From the NCBI GenBank assembly GCA_042095835.1, contig JBELML010000107.1, positions 1 to 22,973 of the forward strand: DNA of 22,973 bases, read 5' to 3'. Shown one piece after another: positions 7,862 through 15,098 of the stretch; the stretch's first letter is position 1; each line of letters opens with the position of its first letter. Source of the stretch: DATFKA01 sp042095835. Lineage in GTDB: Bacteria; Bacteroidota; Bacteroidia; Chitinophagales; Saprospiraceae. The translations under genes were made by a program, and so were the position numbers. The notes below the pieces were generated by a model. It had not been told where the DNA came from. It did no database searches and worked only from the letters and a program-made list of their open reading frames with translations.

Positions 7862-7954
7862 TTCAGAACAGTATTAAGCCCTGATTTTAATAGTAACAAT
7901 ATTATTCATCTACCGAGTCCTTTACGAAGGTAGCCATCAATAGACATTTAACAA

Positions 7955-8770
7955 TTGACAAACAAGCGTCCATACAAAAAGCGTAAACCCAATACCAAAC
8001 CTGCTCGTCCAGCAACTTCTGCAAAAGTGCGCAAAGGGAGTGAGGAGGAAGGTATGCGCCTGAATAAATATGTGGCTCACTGTGGTGTTTGCTCTAGGAG
8101 ACAAGCTGCCGAAGAGGTTAAAAAAGGTCAAGTCACGGTGAACGATAAAGTGAGGATCGAGCCTTTCTACCAAGTGCAAGTTGGAGATGTCGTTAAATTC
8201 AAAGGAAAGGTCATTCGTCCAGAAGAAAATAAGGTGTATTTTCTGATGAATAAACCCAAAAATTATATCACTACCACCAATGATGAGAAAGGTCGTCGCA
8301 CAGTGATGGATATCGTTCGCAAGCGGGTGAAAGAGCGCGTATTTCCAGTAGGCCGTTTGGATAGGGCAACTACTGGATTATTGCTATTTACGAATGACGG
8401 AGACCTATCGCTGAAGATGACACACCCAAGCTATGAGATCAGCAAGGTGTATAATGTAGGTTTAGATAAACCACTACGTGAAGAGCACTTCGATGCCATC
8501 AAAAAGGGATTCGACTTGGATGATGGTCCGGTGAAAGTAGATAGTCTACACTTTCGCCCAGGGCTTACACCAATGGACCTGAGTATAGAATTGCATATCG
8601 GACGTAATAGGATCGTACGTCGTATTTTTGAGCATTTTGGCTACAACGTAGTAAAGCTAGATCGCGTATATCTAGGTGGCTTGACAAAAAAGGACTTGTC
8701 GCGTGGCTTCATCCGCCCACTTACACAGAAAGAAATTATTATGCTCAAACACTTCTCCGAAAGAAAGTAA
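7955..8770 (+). CDS. rluB: 23S rRNA pseudouridine synthase, RluB/RsuA type
   Basis: This protein isomerises a uridine in rRNA to pseudouridine. From the ATG at 8054 it shows an S4 RNA-binding domain (MRLNKYVAHCGVCSRRQAA), then a catalytic domain with the motif FPVGRLDRATTGLLLF, in which D136 is the catalytic aspartate (numbering from the TTG). The C-terminal phrase IGRNRIVRRIFEHFGY is typical of RluB/E/F and RsuA. The frame opens after a TAA at 7949-7951. A TTG at 7955 gives a Lys/Arg/Pro-rich extension of 33 residues, common in Bacteroidota RluB. The ATG at 8054 follows GAGGAGGAAGGT, an unusually good Shine-Dalgarno-like stretch, and is the alternative start. RluB versus RluE/F specificity cannot be decided by eye. 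A palindromic repeat element begins a few nt after the stop. Confidence 0.92.
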   Translation: MTNKRPYKKRKPNTKPARPATSAKVRKGSEEEGMRLNKYVAHCGVCSRRQAAEEVKKGQVTVNDKVRIEPFYQVQVGDVVKFKGKVIRPEENKVYFLMNKPKNYITTTNDEKGRRTVMDIVRKRVKERVFPVGRLDRATTGLLLFTNDGDLSLKMTHPSYEISKVYNVGLDKPLREEHFDAIKKGFDLDDGPVKVDSLHFRPGLTPMDLSIELHIGRNRIVRRIFEHFGYNVVKLDRVYLGGLTKKDLSRGFIRPLTQKEIIMLKHFSERK

Positions 8771-9188
8771 TCTTAGTAACAGCCAAAAAACAACTTACCG
8801 ATTTTGATGGAATTTTTTGCTCCAATACGGCGTTAAAAAGCCTCGTCAATGCCCTGCATTGCCTACGTTTTTTGCCTTGTCTTGGCTCAAAATCTTCTCG
8901 ATCAAAATGCGGGACTTATTCTTTGTCCGTTACTTAGTAGTGGAAATTCGATTGGTTTTTTACGAACGAAAAAGCTCGTACTTCCCCTTGTTATAATATA
9001 CCACCATACCACTCCAGACAAACAGGCTGCGAAGACGCAAAGACGCTAATAAGATTATTTAATATAAAAGTGCTCCCTAAGCTCCTACTGACTAAAGACT
9101 CCTACCTTACCTAAGTCAGCCTATTTTTAACCTTATAAACAAATAACCTCTTAAACCCTCCTACCCCTCCATTTCCTATCCTACCAAC
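8771..9188. other. Intergenic region after rluB: palindromic element plus low-complexity spacer
   Basis: The first 170 bp are long-palindrome copy A. After it come a weak TACGA/TCGTA inverted repeat near 8962, a short word repeat (GAAGACGCAAAGACGC, about 9031-9046) and a pyrimidine-rich stretch of ACCTTACCT/CTCCTACC words (about 9070-9180) reaching the 3' end of the convergent rnhB gene. No gene was found; the short open frame at 8849-9049 is a by-product of the element. Confidence 0.65.
8775..8934 (+). repeat. Long-palindrome element, copy A
   Basis: This 160-bp element is an imperfect palindrome over its full length. The ends are AGTAACAGCCAAA (8775-8787) and TTTGTCCGTTACT (8922-8934), inverted with two mismatches. 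The exact centre holds the perfect hairpin CAATGC-CCT-GCATTG (8847-8861). About two thirds of positions in the left arm match the reverse complement of the right arm. The segment 8773-8939 matches 20298-20464 with 5 substitutions and no indel. It starts 4 nt after the rluB stop, so it would be the 3' untranslated structure of that transcript. Confidence 0.85.
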
Positions 9189-9794
9189 TCAAAGCTCTAG
9201 CTTCCCCTGCTCAGCTAATGGCAAAAGCCGAAAAGACTTGCGATGGTATTTACAGGCACCGTGTTGTCGAATAGCCTCCCGATGTGCTTTAGTAGGATAG
9301 CCTTTGTTGCTATGCCATTGGTAATAAGGGTACTCTTGACCGATGGATCGCATATAATCATCGCGATAAGTTTTGGCTAGAATGGAGGCGGCAGCGATAG
9401 AAAGATATTTACCATCTCCTTTGATGATACATTCAAACGGAAGGTCTTGATAGGGATTGAACCGATTACCATCGATCAGTAATAATTCTGGACGAATAGA
9501 AAGTTGATCGATAGATCGATGCATGGCGAGAAAAGAGGCATTCAGGATATTCACTTGGTCAATCTCCGATGGGTAAACCGGCGTAACCGCCCAGGCTAAA
9601 GCCTTTTCTTCAATGAGCAGGCGAGCTTCGAGCCGTTGCTTTTCGCTGAGTTGTTTACTGTCGTTGAGTAGGGGATGCTGAAAATCCTTTGGTAGAATTA
9701 CCGCTGCGGCATACACCGGACCAGCCAGGCATCCACGACCTGCTTCATCACAGCCAGCTTCGATTTTATCTTTATCAAAAAACGCTTTTAGCAT
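9189..9794 (-). CDS. rnhB: Ribonuclease HII
   Basis: The 201-residue protein removes RNA from RNA-DNA hybrids and single misincorporated ribonucleotides. The type-2 RNase H signature is clear: GCDEAGRGCLAGPV with catalytic D16 and E17, LLIDGN with D108, and the KGDGKYLSIAAASILAKTYRD block with the fourth acidic residue. The C-terminal phrase HSNKGYPTKAHREAI with HRKSF is also characteristic. Length is normal. Its ATG at 9794-9792 lies inside the end of the upstream GNAT gene (20-bp overlap), implying translational coupling. It converges on the rluB side through a repeat-rich spacer. Confidence 0.97.
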   Translation of the reverse strand: MLKAFFDKDKIEAGCDEAGRGCLAGPVYAAAVILPKDFQHPLLNDSKQLSEKQRLEARLLIEEKALAWAVTPVYPSEIDQVNILNASFLAMHRSIDQLSIRPELLLIDGNRFNPYQDLPFECIIKGDGKYLSIAAASILAKTYRDDYMRSIGQEYPYYQWHSNKGYPTKAHREAIRQHGACKYHRKSFRLLPLAEQGKLEL

Positions 9795-10371
9795 AGTTCT
9801 CGACTTTCTGATACCATATCAAATGGTGATTGTCTGGGCTCCAGTAGTTCTCTAAACGAATAGTCGCTTCTCCAAGCTGTTGGAGCCAAAATGCTTGGGA
9901 TAAGTTGAAACCACAATCTAAGCAAAAGTGCTCGATTTTTGTAAGCGTAAGATGCTCTAAGACCTCCTGGAAAAGATGACGGCCAAGCCCTTTTTTTTGC
10001 ATAAGCGGATGCACATAAACACTTTTAATCTCTGGTGTCAGAGAGAAGTCGACGTTTAAATGCTTCTGGATGATAGCGTTAGCAGGGCCATAAGCAATCA
10101 TACCGATGATCGCTTCCTCGCTCCGAGCAATAAAGAAAGTATCCTCAACAGAGGTGTTAATATAGAACTGTTTCAAACGCCACTCCAATTGCTGAACAGC
10201 ATCCTTGACTTCAGTAGAAAAAGCGCTATAGATGCCTTCTTTTTTAAAGGTATGCTCCATAGTGGTGCGATACAATTCAATGATTTCATCCAATTCGTGG
10301 CGCTGTGGCGACCTGATTATATACTTCATACAAACTATTCTACTGACGAAAAACGCTTTGGTGATTTGCAT
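9775..10371 (-). CDS. GNAT family N-acetyltransferase
   Basis: The product is a GNAT acetyltransferase, which moves an acetyl group from acetyl-CoA to an amine; substrate unknown. Motif A is visible in the middle (IKSVYVHPLMQKKGLGRHLFQEVLEHL), including the QxxGxG pyrophosphate-binding loop, preceded by the strand AIIGMIAYG. The first 14 residues from the ATG at 10371 do not look like the domain, and the ATG at 10329 (MKYIIRSPQRHELDEIIELY) is the better start by family pattern. The 3' end overlaps rnhB by 20 bp. Upstream, 14 nt before the distal start, begins an eight-copy heptamer array, so expression could be sensitive to repeat number. Confidence 0.88.
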   Translation of the reverse strand: MQITKAFFVSRIVCMKYIIRSPQRHELDEIIELYRTTMEHTFKKEGIYSAFSTEVKDAVQQLEWRLKQFYINTSVEDTFFIARSEEAIIGMIAYGPANAIIQKHLNVDFSLTPEIKSVYVHPLMQKKGLGRHLFQEVLEHLTLTKIEHFCLDCGFNLSQAFWLQQLGEATIRLENYWSPDNHHLIWYQKVENYAKSVF

Positions 10372-10384
10372 TCAATACTTTGCC

Positions 10385-10440
10385 CCCATAACCCATAACC
10401 CATAACCCATAACCCATAACCCATAACCCATAACCCATAA
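10385..10440. repeat. Perfect heptamer array, 8 x CCCATAA
   Basis: Eight uninterrupted, identical copies of CCCATAA (56 bp) fill the space between the divergent GNAT and padR genes. There are no spacers, so this is not CRISPR. Perfect short arrays like this are prone to slipped-strand length change. It lies directly upstream of the GNAT/rnhB transcription unit and about 14 bp before the padR promoter. Confidence 0.95.
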
Positions 10441-10453
10441 ATCTCTAAAAACA

Positions 10454-10492
10454 TTGACATACTTAGAACTTCTACGTATATTGTATACATAG
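10454..10492 (+). promoter_or_regulatory. padR promoter with overlapping candidate PadR operator
   Basis: A -33 TTG (10454-10456) and a -7-like TATATTG (10477-10483) are spaced 20 nt, as in Bacteroidota promoters. Overlapping the -7 box is the inverted repeat CTACGTATA-TTG-TATACATAG (10472-10492), with 8 of 9 arm positions paired. This placement, 12 nt before the start codon, fits autorepression by the PadR protein encoded next. Box and repeat are seen; the binding protein is inferred. Confidence 0.55.
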
Positions 10493-10503
10493 AACTACAA
10501 GGT

Positions 10504-10842
10504 ATGGATTTTTCTAAAGAATTAACTGCTGCTTCCTCCATTCCATTGATCCTCTCGATTTTGAATCAGGGAGAGACTTATGGCTATGAAATTATACGCA
10601 AAGTGGCCCTTCTTTCCGAGGGAGATGTCCAGTGGAAAGACGGTATGCTTTATCCCGTGTTGCATAAACTAGAGAAGAAAGGCCTCATTCGCTCCGACTG
10701 GCGTATCGCTCCTGAGACGAACCGCAAACGCAAATATTATCGGATTACCAACAGTGGGATAAAGCAACTACAGACCGAGCAGTCTCATTGGCAAACCATG
10801 AATGGAATACTCACCAGGCTCTGGAATACTAAAAATATATAA
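10504..10842 (+). CDS. PadR family transcriptional regulator
   Basis: The 112-residue protein is a small winged-helix PadR regulator. The DNA-binding domain covers about residues 10-85: SIPLILSILNQGETYGYEIIRKV, then DGMLYPVLHKLEKKGLI and the wing RKRKYYRITNSG. A short C-terminal dimerisation helix follows (QLQTEQSHWQTMNGILTRLW). PadR proteins of this size usually repress their own operon and respond to a ligand or envelope signal. The next gene starts 11 nt after its stop and encodes a membrane protein with HAAS-like modules, a partner often found with PadR. A palindrome covers its promoter. Confidence 0.93.
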   Translation: MDFSKELTAASSIPLILSILNQGETYGYEIIRKVALLSEGDVQWKDGMLYPVLHKLEKKGLIRSDWRIAPETNRKRKYYRITNSGIKQLQTEQSHWQTMNGILTRLWNTKNI

Positions 10843-10853
10843 ACCCACCCAAG

Positions 10854-11942
10854 ATGAATCAACCATTAGAAAATTGGAAAAGTAACCTGAATGAAAGTGG
10901 CCTCTTCACCCAAGAACAAGTCTGGGAACTAGAAGATCACCTACAAACGAGGATCGATGAGTTGTTAGCTCGAGGACATGAGGCAAAGGATGCGGCTAGG
11001 ATTGCTACTCTGGAGATAGGAGACTTAATAAACGAGACTATGCTCTCCCAATATCAAGAATCCTGCTACCTAGATAAGCTGAAACAGTCAGGCGTTTTCA
11101 CTAAAGGTGATTTATTAGAAATCGAAGATCATTTCTATTGTACTTATGCGTTAGAAATTGAGAAGGGAGCCAACCCTATTCAAGCTTTAAGAAGAACGGA
11201 ACAACAGATTGGAAAAACTGAACAGATTATTGAAAAGTATAAGCACAAAAATAGGCATGTCTACTGGGGTGATTATTTGGGTTTTGCAGTCTTTGGAGCA
11301 GTGTTTCAAAACTTAACACTTGTTTCCTTAACAAGAGCAGCTTGTAATTTTTCTATCTTTTTGGCCTATCTAATAGATGGTAATAATCCAGAACATTGGA
11401 TTAGCTATGCAATACTAAGTCCATTTCTACTAATTGCTATCGGGTATCCAATTCTTTTTGTGAAAAACCAGAGAAAAGTTTTTGACTTTCTGATCAGAAA
11501 TAGGGTTTGGGGAATACTTGCACTTGGCCTATTAATTAGCCCTGTTCTCTTGGAAGGTTTATCGTTTTCCTTGATCAAATATGGCCAACGGTATTTTCCA
11601 AATTTAGTCGATATTTGGAGTCAAAGTAGTATGCTTTCAGAACTCTTGAACCTATGGTCCTTATTCCTTGTGATTGCCAATTTATTCTGGCTCATCTTCT
11701 TTGCTTGCCTTTTTATGAAAAATAGAGCAACTACCTATTTAAGTAGTTGGAATAGTAGATGGATGATTTTTTATCTGGCAGGTTTCATAGGGTCTTTATG
11801 CCTCGCTCTAATGTTTAATGCACAGCTCTCTTTATTTGATGGGATTGTTAGAATCTTTTTTGTTTCTATGGTTTTAATTGCTTGTTGCTGTTTTCCATTT
11901 TATTACCGCAAATTCTTCTGGAAAAAAGCTTACCTCGCTTAA
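10854..11942 (+). CDS. Membrane protein with duplicated N-terminal HAAS/permease-prefix-like module
   Basis: The 362-residue protein has a soluble N-terminal part made of two related modules about 64 residues apart. Residues 14-57 begin ESGLFTQEQVWELEDH and end LEIGD. Residues 78-121 begin QSGVFTKGDLLEIEDH and end QQIGK. Both share SG.FT...EL.EDH and a later G...AL.R...IG pattern, resembling the HAAS/permease-prefix domains that accompany PadR regulators. From about residue 134 onward there are six or seven hydrophobic segments (for example ISYAILSPFLLIAIGYPILF, VWGILALGLLISPVLLEG, LFLVIANLFWLIFFACLF). No transporter motif is recognised. Co-transcription with padR suggests an envelope-signal or stress role; the function is unknown. 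Confidence 0.78.
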   Translation: MNQPLENWKSNLNESGLFTQEQVWELEDHLQTRIDELLARGHEAKDAARIATLEIGDLINETMLSQYQESCYLDKLKQSGVFTKGDLLEIEDHFYCTYALEIEKGANPIQALRRTEQQIGKTEQIIEKYKHKNRHVYWGDYLGFAVFGAVFQNLTLVSLTRAACNFSIFLAYLIDGNNPEHWISYAILSPFLLIAIGYPILFVKNQRKVFDFLIRNRVWGILALGLLISPVLLEGLSFSLIKYGQRYFPNLVDIWSQSSMLSELLNLWSLFLVIANLFWLIFFACLFMKNRATTYLSSWNSRWMIFYLAGFIGSLCLALMFNAQLSLFDGIVRIFFVSMVLIACCCFPFYYRKFFWKKAYLA

Positions 11943-11961
11943 TTATACCCTACCAAAACAA

Positions 11962-12003
11962 ATAGAGCACATAGCGAACCACTAAGATTCCTATGTGCTC
12001 TAT
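11962..12003. terminator. Hairpin between convergent genes, possible bidirectional terminator
   Basis: A perfect 13-bp inverted repeat (ATAGAGCACATAG at 11962-11974, CTATGTGCTCTAT at 11991-12003) with a 16-nt loop sits between the membrane-protein gene and the end of clpB. It lacks a U-tract, so intrinsic termination is plausible but unproven. Confidence 0.5.
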
Positions 12004-12036
12004 GTACCTATTGCGGTTTACCATACCTCTAGGAGC

Positions 12037-14739
12037 CTACTCTTCTTCACGATCACTATTATCTTCTATTGTCTCCTTGGTATCTGGTTCTTTTTCCTCC
12101 GCAGCTTCCTCCTGTACGGCTACCGCTCCTGGGAATGGTTCCCTACTGAAAGTTAAACCTTTAGGATCAGTATGGATATAGATGGTATCACCTGGGCCAA
12201 ACTCACCGCTCAATACCATTTTAGAAAGCTCATTGGTGACTTCCTTTTGGAGTACCCGCTTCATTGGTCGGGCACCAAATTGTGGATCGTAACCAAGACC
12301 TGAAAGCAAGTCTTTGGCCTCTTCACTGATCTTGAGCATGATCCCTTGTCTATCCAACATTTTGCGGACCTTTTTCAAGAGTAATTCCATGATTTGATGA
12401 ATCTCAGACCGCGTTAATGGCAGGAACATGACTTGCTCATCAATCCTGTTCAGAAACTCAGGACGTAAATTCTCTTTCAGCAGATCAAAGACTTCTCCTT
12501 TGGTGGTCTCCAGGATTTCTACTCTATGTTTATCACCAACTTCTTGCAAGTCTTCGAAGTTCTCTAGGATGATATCTGCTCCCATATTGGAAGTCATGAT
12601 GATAATCGTATTCTTGAAGTTGGCGATGCGGCCGCGGTTATCAGTCAAACGTCCATCATCAAGTACCTGCAATAAAATATTAAAGGTATCTGGATGCGCT
12701 TTTTCAATCTCATCTAAAAGCACAATAGAGTAGGGCTTTCTACGTACGGCTTCGGTCAATTGACCACCCTCGTCGTAGCCGACATATCCTGGAGGGGCAC
12801 CTACCAATCTAGATACGGCGTGGCGCTCCTGGTATTCACTCATATCGATGCGTGTGATAGCTTTCTCATCATCAAATAACACATCCGCCAAGGTTTTGGC
12901 TAGCTCTGTTTTACCGACGCCTGTAGGTCCCAAAAAGATAAAGGAACCAATGGGGCGATCTTCATCTTGTAAACCGGCACGGCTTCTACGTACAGCATCA
13001 GCAACGGCCTCTACGGCTTCATGTTGCCCAATCAATCGCTGGCCAATTTCCTTTTCCAAGTTGAGTAATTTCTCCTTTTCGGATTGGGTCATTTTCTCCA
13101 CTGGAATCCCTGTCCAGCGAGCAACAACTGCGGCGATTTCATTCGCGCCCACTTCCTCATTGGTGAAGCGCTCTTCTTCGGGTAGTTTTGAGAGTTTTTC
13201 TTCGGCAACTTTCAGCATGACTTCCTGCTCTTGCATCTGTCCATAGCGAATTTTGGCTACCGTTTCATAGTCGCTATTGCGTTCAGCGCGATCGGCTTCT
13301 AATTCTAACTCTTCTACCTTTTTCTTGATCTCCTGGATGGTATCTACAATCTCTTTCTCATTCTTCCAGGTAGCGCGTAGAGAGTCTCGCTTTTCTTTAG
13401 CATTGGCGATTTGCTCTTCGATCACCTTCACTGCACGGGAGTTTTTTTCCCGTTTCAAAGCTTCTCTTTCAATCTCTAATTGACGGACTTTACGATCCCA
13501 TTCATCAATTAGCTCTGGTACAGAATCTAGCTCTAATCTCAAGCGAGCGGCTGCTTCATCCATCAAGTCAATGGCCTTATCTGGCAGTGATCGATCTGTT
13601 ATATAGCGATTAGAAAGCTCAGCTGCTGCGATTAATGCATCATCGAGGATTTCAATTTTGTGGTACACTTCATAGCGCTCTTGTAGCCCACGTAGGATGG
13701 AAATGGTGTCTTCTACACTTGGTTCCTCGATCAACACGGTCTGAAAACGACGGACTAGAGCCTTATCTTTCTCAAAATATTTCTGATACTCATCCAAAGT
13801 AGTAGCACCAATAGTACGCAATTCGCCTCTAGCAAGAGCAGGTTTTAAAATATTGGCTGCATCCATTGCGCCACCTCCGCCACCAGCACCAATCAGGGTA
13901 TGAATCTCATCGATAAAGAGAATAATATTACCGTTGGCATTGGTGACTTCTTTGATCACTCCTTTGAGGCGTTCCTCGAATTCACCTTTGTATTTTGCAC
14001 CAGCAATTAAGGCCGCAATATCCAGGGTGAAAATCTTTTTGGTCTTCAAATTTTCGGGTACATCTCCTTTGACGATTCGCCAGGCGATGCCTTCAACGAT
14101 GGCCGTTTTACCAACGCCTGCTTCCCCAATTAGGATAGGGTTATTTTTCTTTCTTCTGGATAAAATGTGGAGCACTCTACGGATTTCCTCATCTCGGCCA
14201 ATAATAGGATCAAGCTCCCCACTTTCTGCCCGGCCATTTAGATCAATGGCGAATTTAGAAAGCGAGTTGTAGGTCTCCTCTGCACTCTGATCGGTCACTT
14301 TGCGGCCTTTCCGCAGTTCATTGATGGAGGCCATTAGCCCATCTACGGTTGCTCCTTCCTCTTTCAGGATTTGGGCCCCTTTATCTTTGCCTTGTAGGAT
14401 ACCTAAAAGGATCAGTTCTATAGAGATATATTCATCTTCAAAATCGGGTAACTTCTTTTTAGCTCTAGCTAAAGCCTTATTGGCATCGTTGGTGAGGAAT
14501 TGCTTTCCATCACCCTCTACTTTTGGATAGCTTTTGATGGCTTTGTCCAATTTAGCCTTCAAAGTCGCCATATTAACACCCATCTTCTGTAAGAGAAATT
14601 TGCTTACATTTTCATCGGTTTCGATGAGACCAAGTAGTAGGTGCGGAGTATCGACTTGTTGTTGATCCAAACCACCCGCAATCTGCTGAGCTTTCAGAAT
14701 CGACTCCTGGGCTTTGATTGTGAAATTATCGTACGTCAT
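12037..14739 (-). CDS. clpB: ATP-dependent disaggregase ClpB (Hsp100)
   Basis: The 900-residue protein is the ClpB chaperone, which with DnaK/DnaJ threads proteins out of aggregates. Domains in order: N-terminal Clp repeats (1-145; NFTIKAQESILKAQQIA), AAA+ module 1 with Walker A GEAGVGKT at 205-212 and Walker B ILFIDEIH, a coiled-coil middle domain (about 405-525, highly charged) and AAA+ module 2 with Walker A GPTGVGKT at 604-611 and the VLLDEIEKAHPD block. A C-terminal D2-small domain follows. No ClpP-binding loop is seen, consistent with ClpB and not ClpA/C. The last 28 residues form an acidic tail (EEAAEEKEPDTKETIEDNSD), common in Bacteroidota ClpB. Heat-shock control is expected; no CIRCE-like repeat was seen upstream. 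Confidence 0.98.
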   Translation of the reverse strand: MTYDNFTIKAQESILKAQQIAGGLDQQQVDTPHLLLGLIETDENVSKFLLQKMGVNMATLKAKLDKAIKSYPKVEGDGKQFLTNDANKALARAKKKLPDFEDEYISIELILLGILQGKDKGAQILKEEGATVDGLMASINELRKGRKVTDQSAEETYNSLSKFAIDLNGRAESGELDPIIGRDEEIRRVLHILSRRKKNNPILIGEAGVGKTAIVEGIAWRIVKGDVPENLKTKKIFTLDIAALIAGAKYKGEFEERLKGVIKEVTNANGNIILFIDEIHTLIGAGGGGGAMDAANILKPALARGELRTIGATTLDEYQKYFEKDKALVRRFQTVLIEEPSVEDTISILRGLQERYEVYHKIEILDDALIAAAELSNRYITDRSLPDKAIDLMDEAAARLRLELDSVPELIDEWDRKVRQLEIEREALKREKNSRAVKVIEEQIANAKEKRDSLRATWKNEKEIVDTIQEIKKKVEELELEADRAERNSDYETVAKIRYGQMQEQEVMLKVAEEKLSKLPEEERFTNEEVGANEIAAVVARWTGIPVEKMTQSEKEKLLNLEKEIGQRLIGQHEAVEAVADAVRRSRAGLQDEDRPIGSFIFLGPTGVGKTELAKTLADVLFDDEKAITRIDMSEYQERHAVSRLVGAPPGYVGYDEGGQLTEAVRRKPYSIVLLDEIEKAHPDTFNILLQVLDDGRLTDNRGRIANFKNTIIIMTSNMGADIILENFEDLQEVGDKHRVEILETTKGEVFDLLKENLRPEFLNRIDEQVMFLPLTRSEIHQIMELLLKKVRKMLDRQGIMLKISEEAKDLLSGLGYDPQFGARPMKRVLQKEVTNELSKMVLSGEFGPGDTIYIHTDPKGLTFSREPFPGAVAVQEEAAEEKEPDTKETIEDNSDREEE

Positions 14740-15098
14740 GTATGGTTTAATGATTTAATTTTCAATAGATTCTGCTCTCCTAAGTTTCAGCCGCTGAGTA
14801 TTGGGAGAATGACTCAATGGTTTTTTAATAAGGTGACTTATACTCCAGCACACCACAACTCTAGCACTCCAGCACTCCACAACACCATGACCAAAAATAC
14901 TGCCACTCCCAAGATGAAGAAAAATTGACAGGATTCCATGTCCAAGTCTGTCTTTTTGTCTGCCGTTGATCGATTTGACCTGTCCATTTAGCCATTTTTA
15001 TAAAAGTAATTAAGGCAACTCAAAACGAAACACTATATTTGGTAGCGATTTTTAGGTAAAAATGTTTGCTCCTTTGGTTCGCCCAAATAAATTAATGT
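14740..15098. other. Divergent intergenic region between clpB and the cytochrome/DUF1080 lipoprotein gene
   Basis: This 359-bp region contains no gene. At 14842-14886 there is a degenerate word repeat (CCAGCACACCACAACTC, AGCACTCCAGCACTCCAC). The 100 bp next to clpB are AT-rich and must carry its promoter; I see no clear -7 box or CIRCE element there. The side nearest the lipoprotein gene carries one good -7 box (listed separately). Confidence 0.6.
15034..15041 (+). promoter_or_regulatory. Candidate -7 box for the 1230-aa lipoprotein gene
   Basis: TATATTTG is an exact TAnnTTTG match, 57 nt before the ATG at 15099. A TTG at the ideal -33 distance is missing. It would drive the whole DUF1080 cluster. 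Confidence 0.45.

Noticed and set aside
8849..9049. Small open frame beginning MPCIAYVFCLVLAQ, repeated at 20374-20580
   Set aside because: The shared peptide exists because the palindromic element is duplicated. The one difference within the shared part is synonymous, but one site is not evidence of selection, and the frames diverge at the element's edge. Copy C has no such frame.
8940..9188. tRNA or small RNA gene
   Set aside because: No cloverleaf, no TTCGA-type loop and no CCA end could be found; the stretch is low-complexity.
10385..10440. CRISPR array
   Set aside because: The heptamers are contiguous with no spacers, and no cas genes are present.
12428..14530. Several plus-strand open frames opposite clpB
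   Set aside because: They are antisense shadows of the conserved clpB frame, rich in Ser/Arg and without any recognisable domain or start context.
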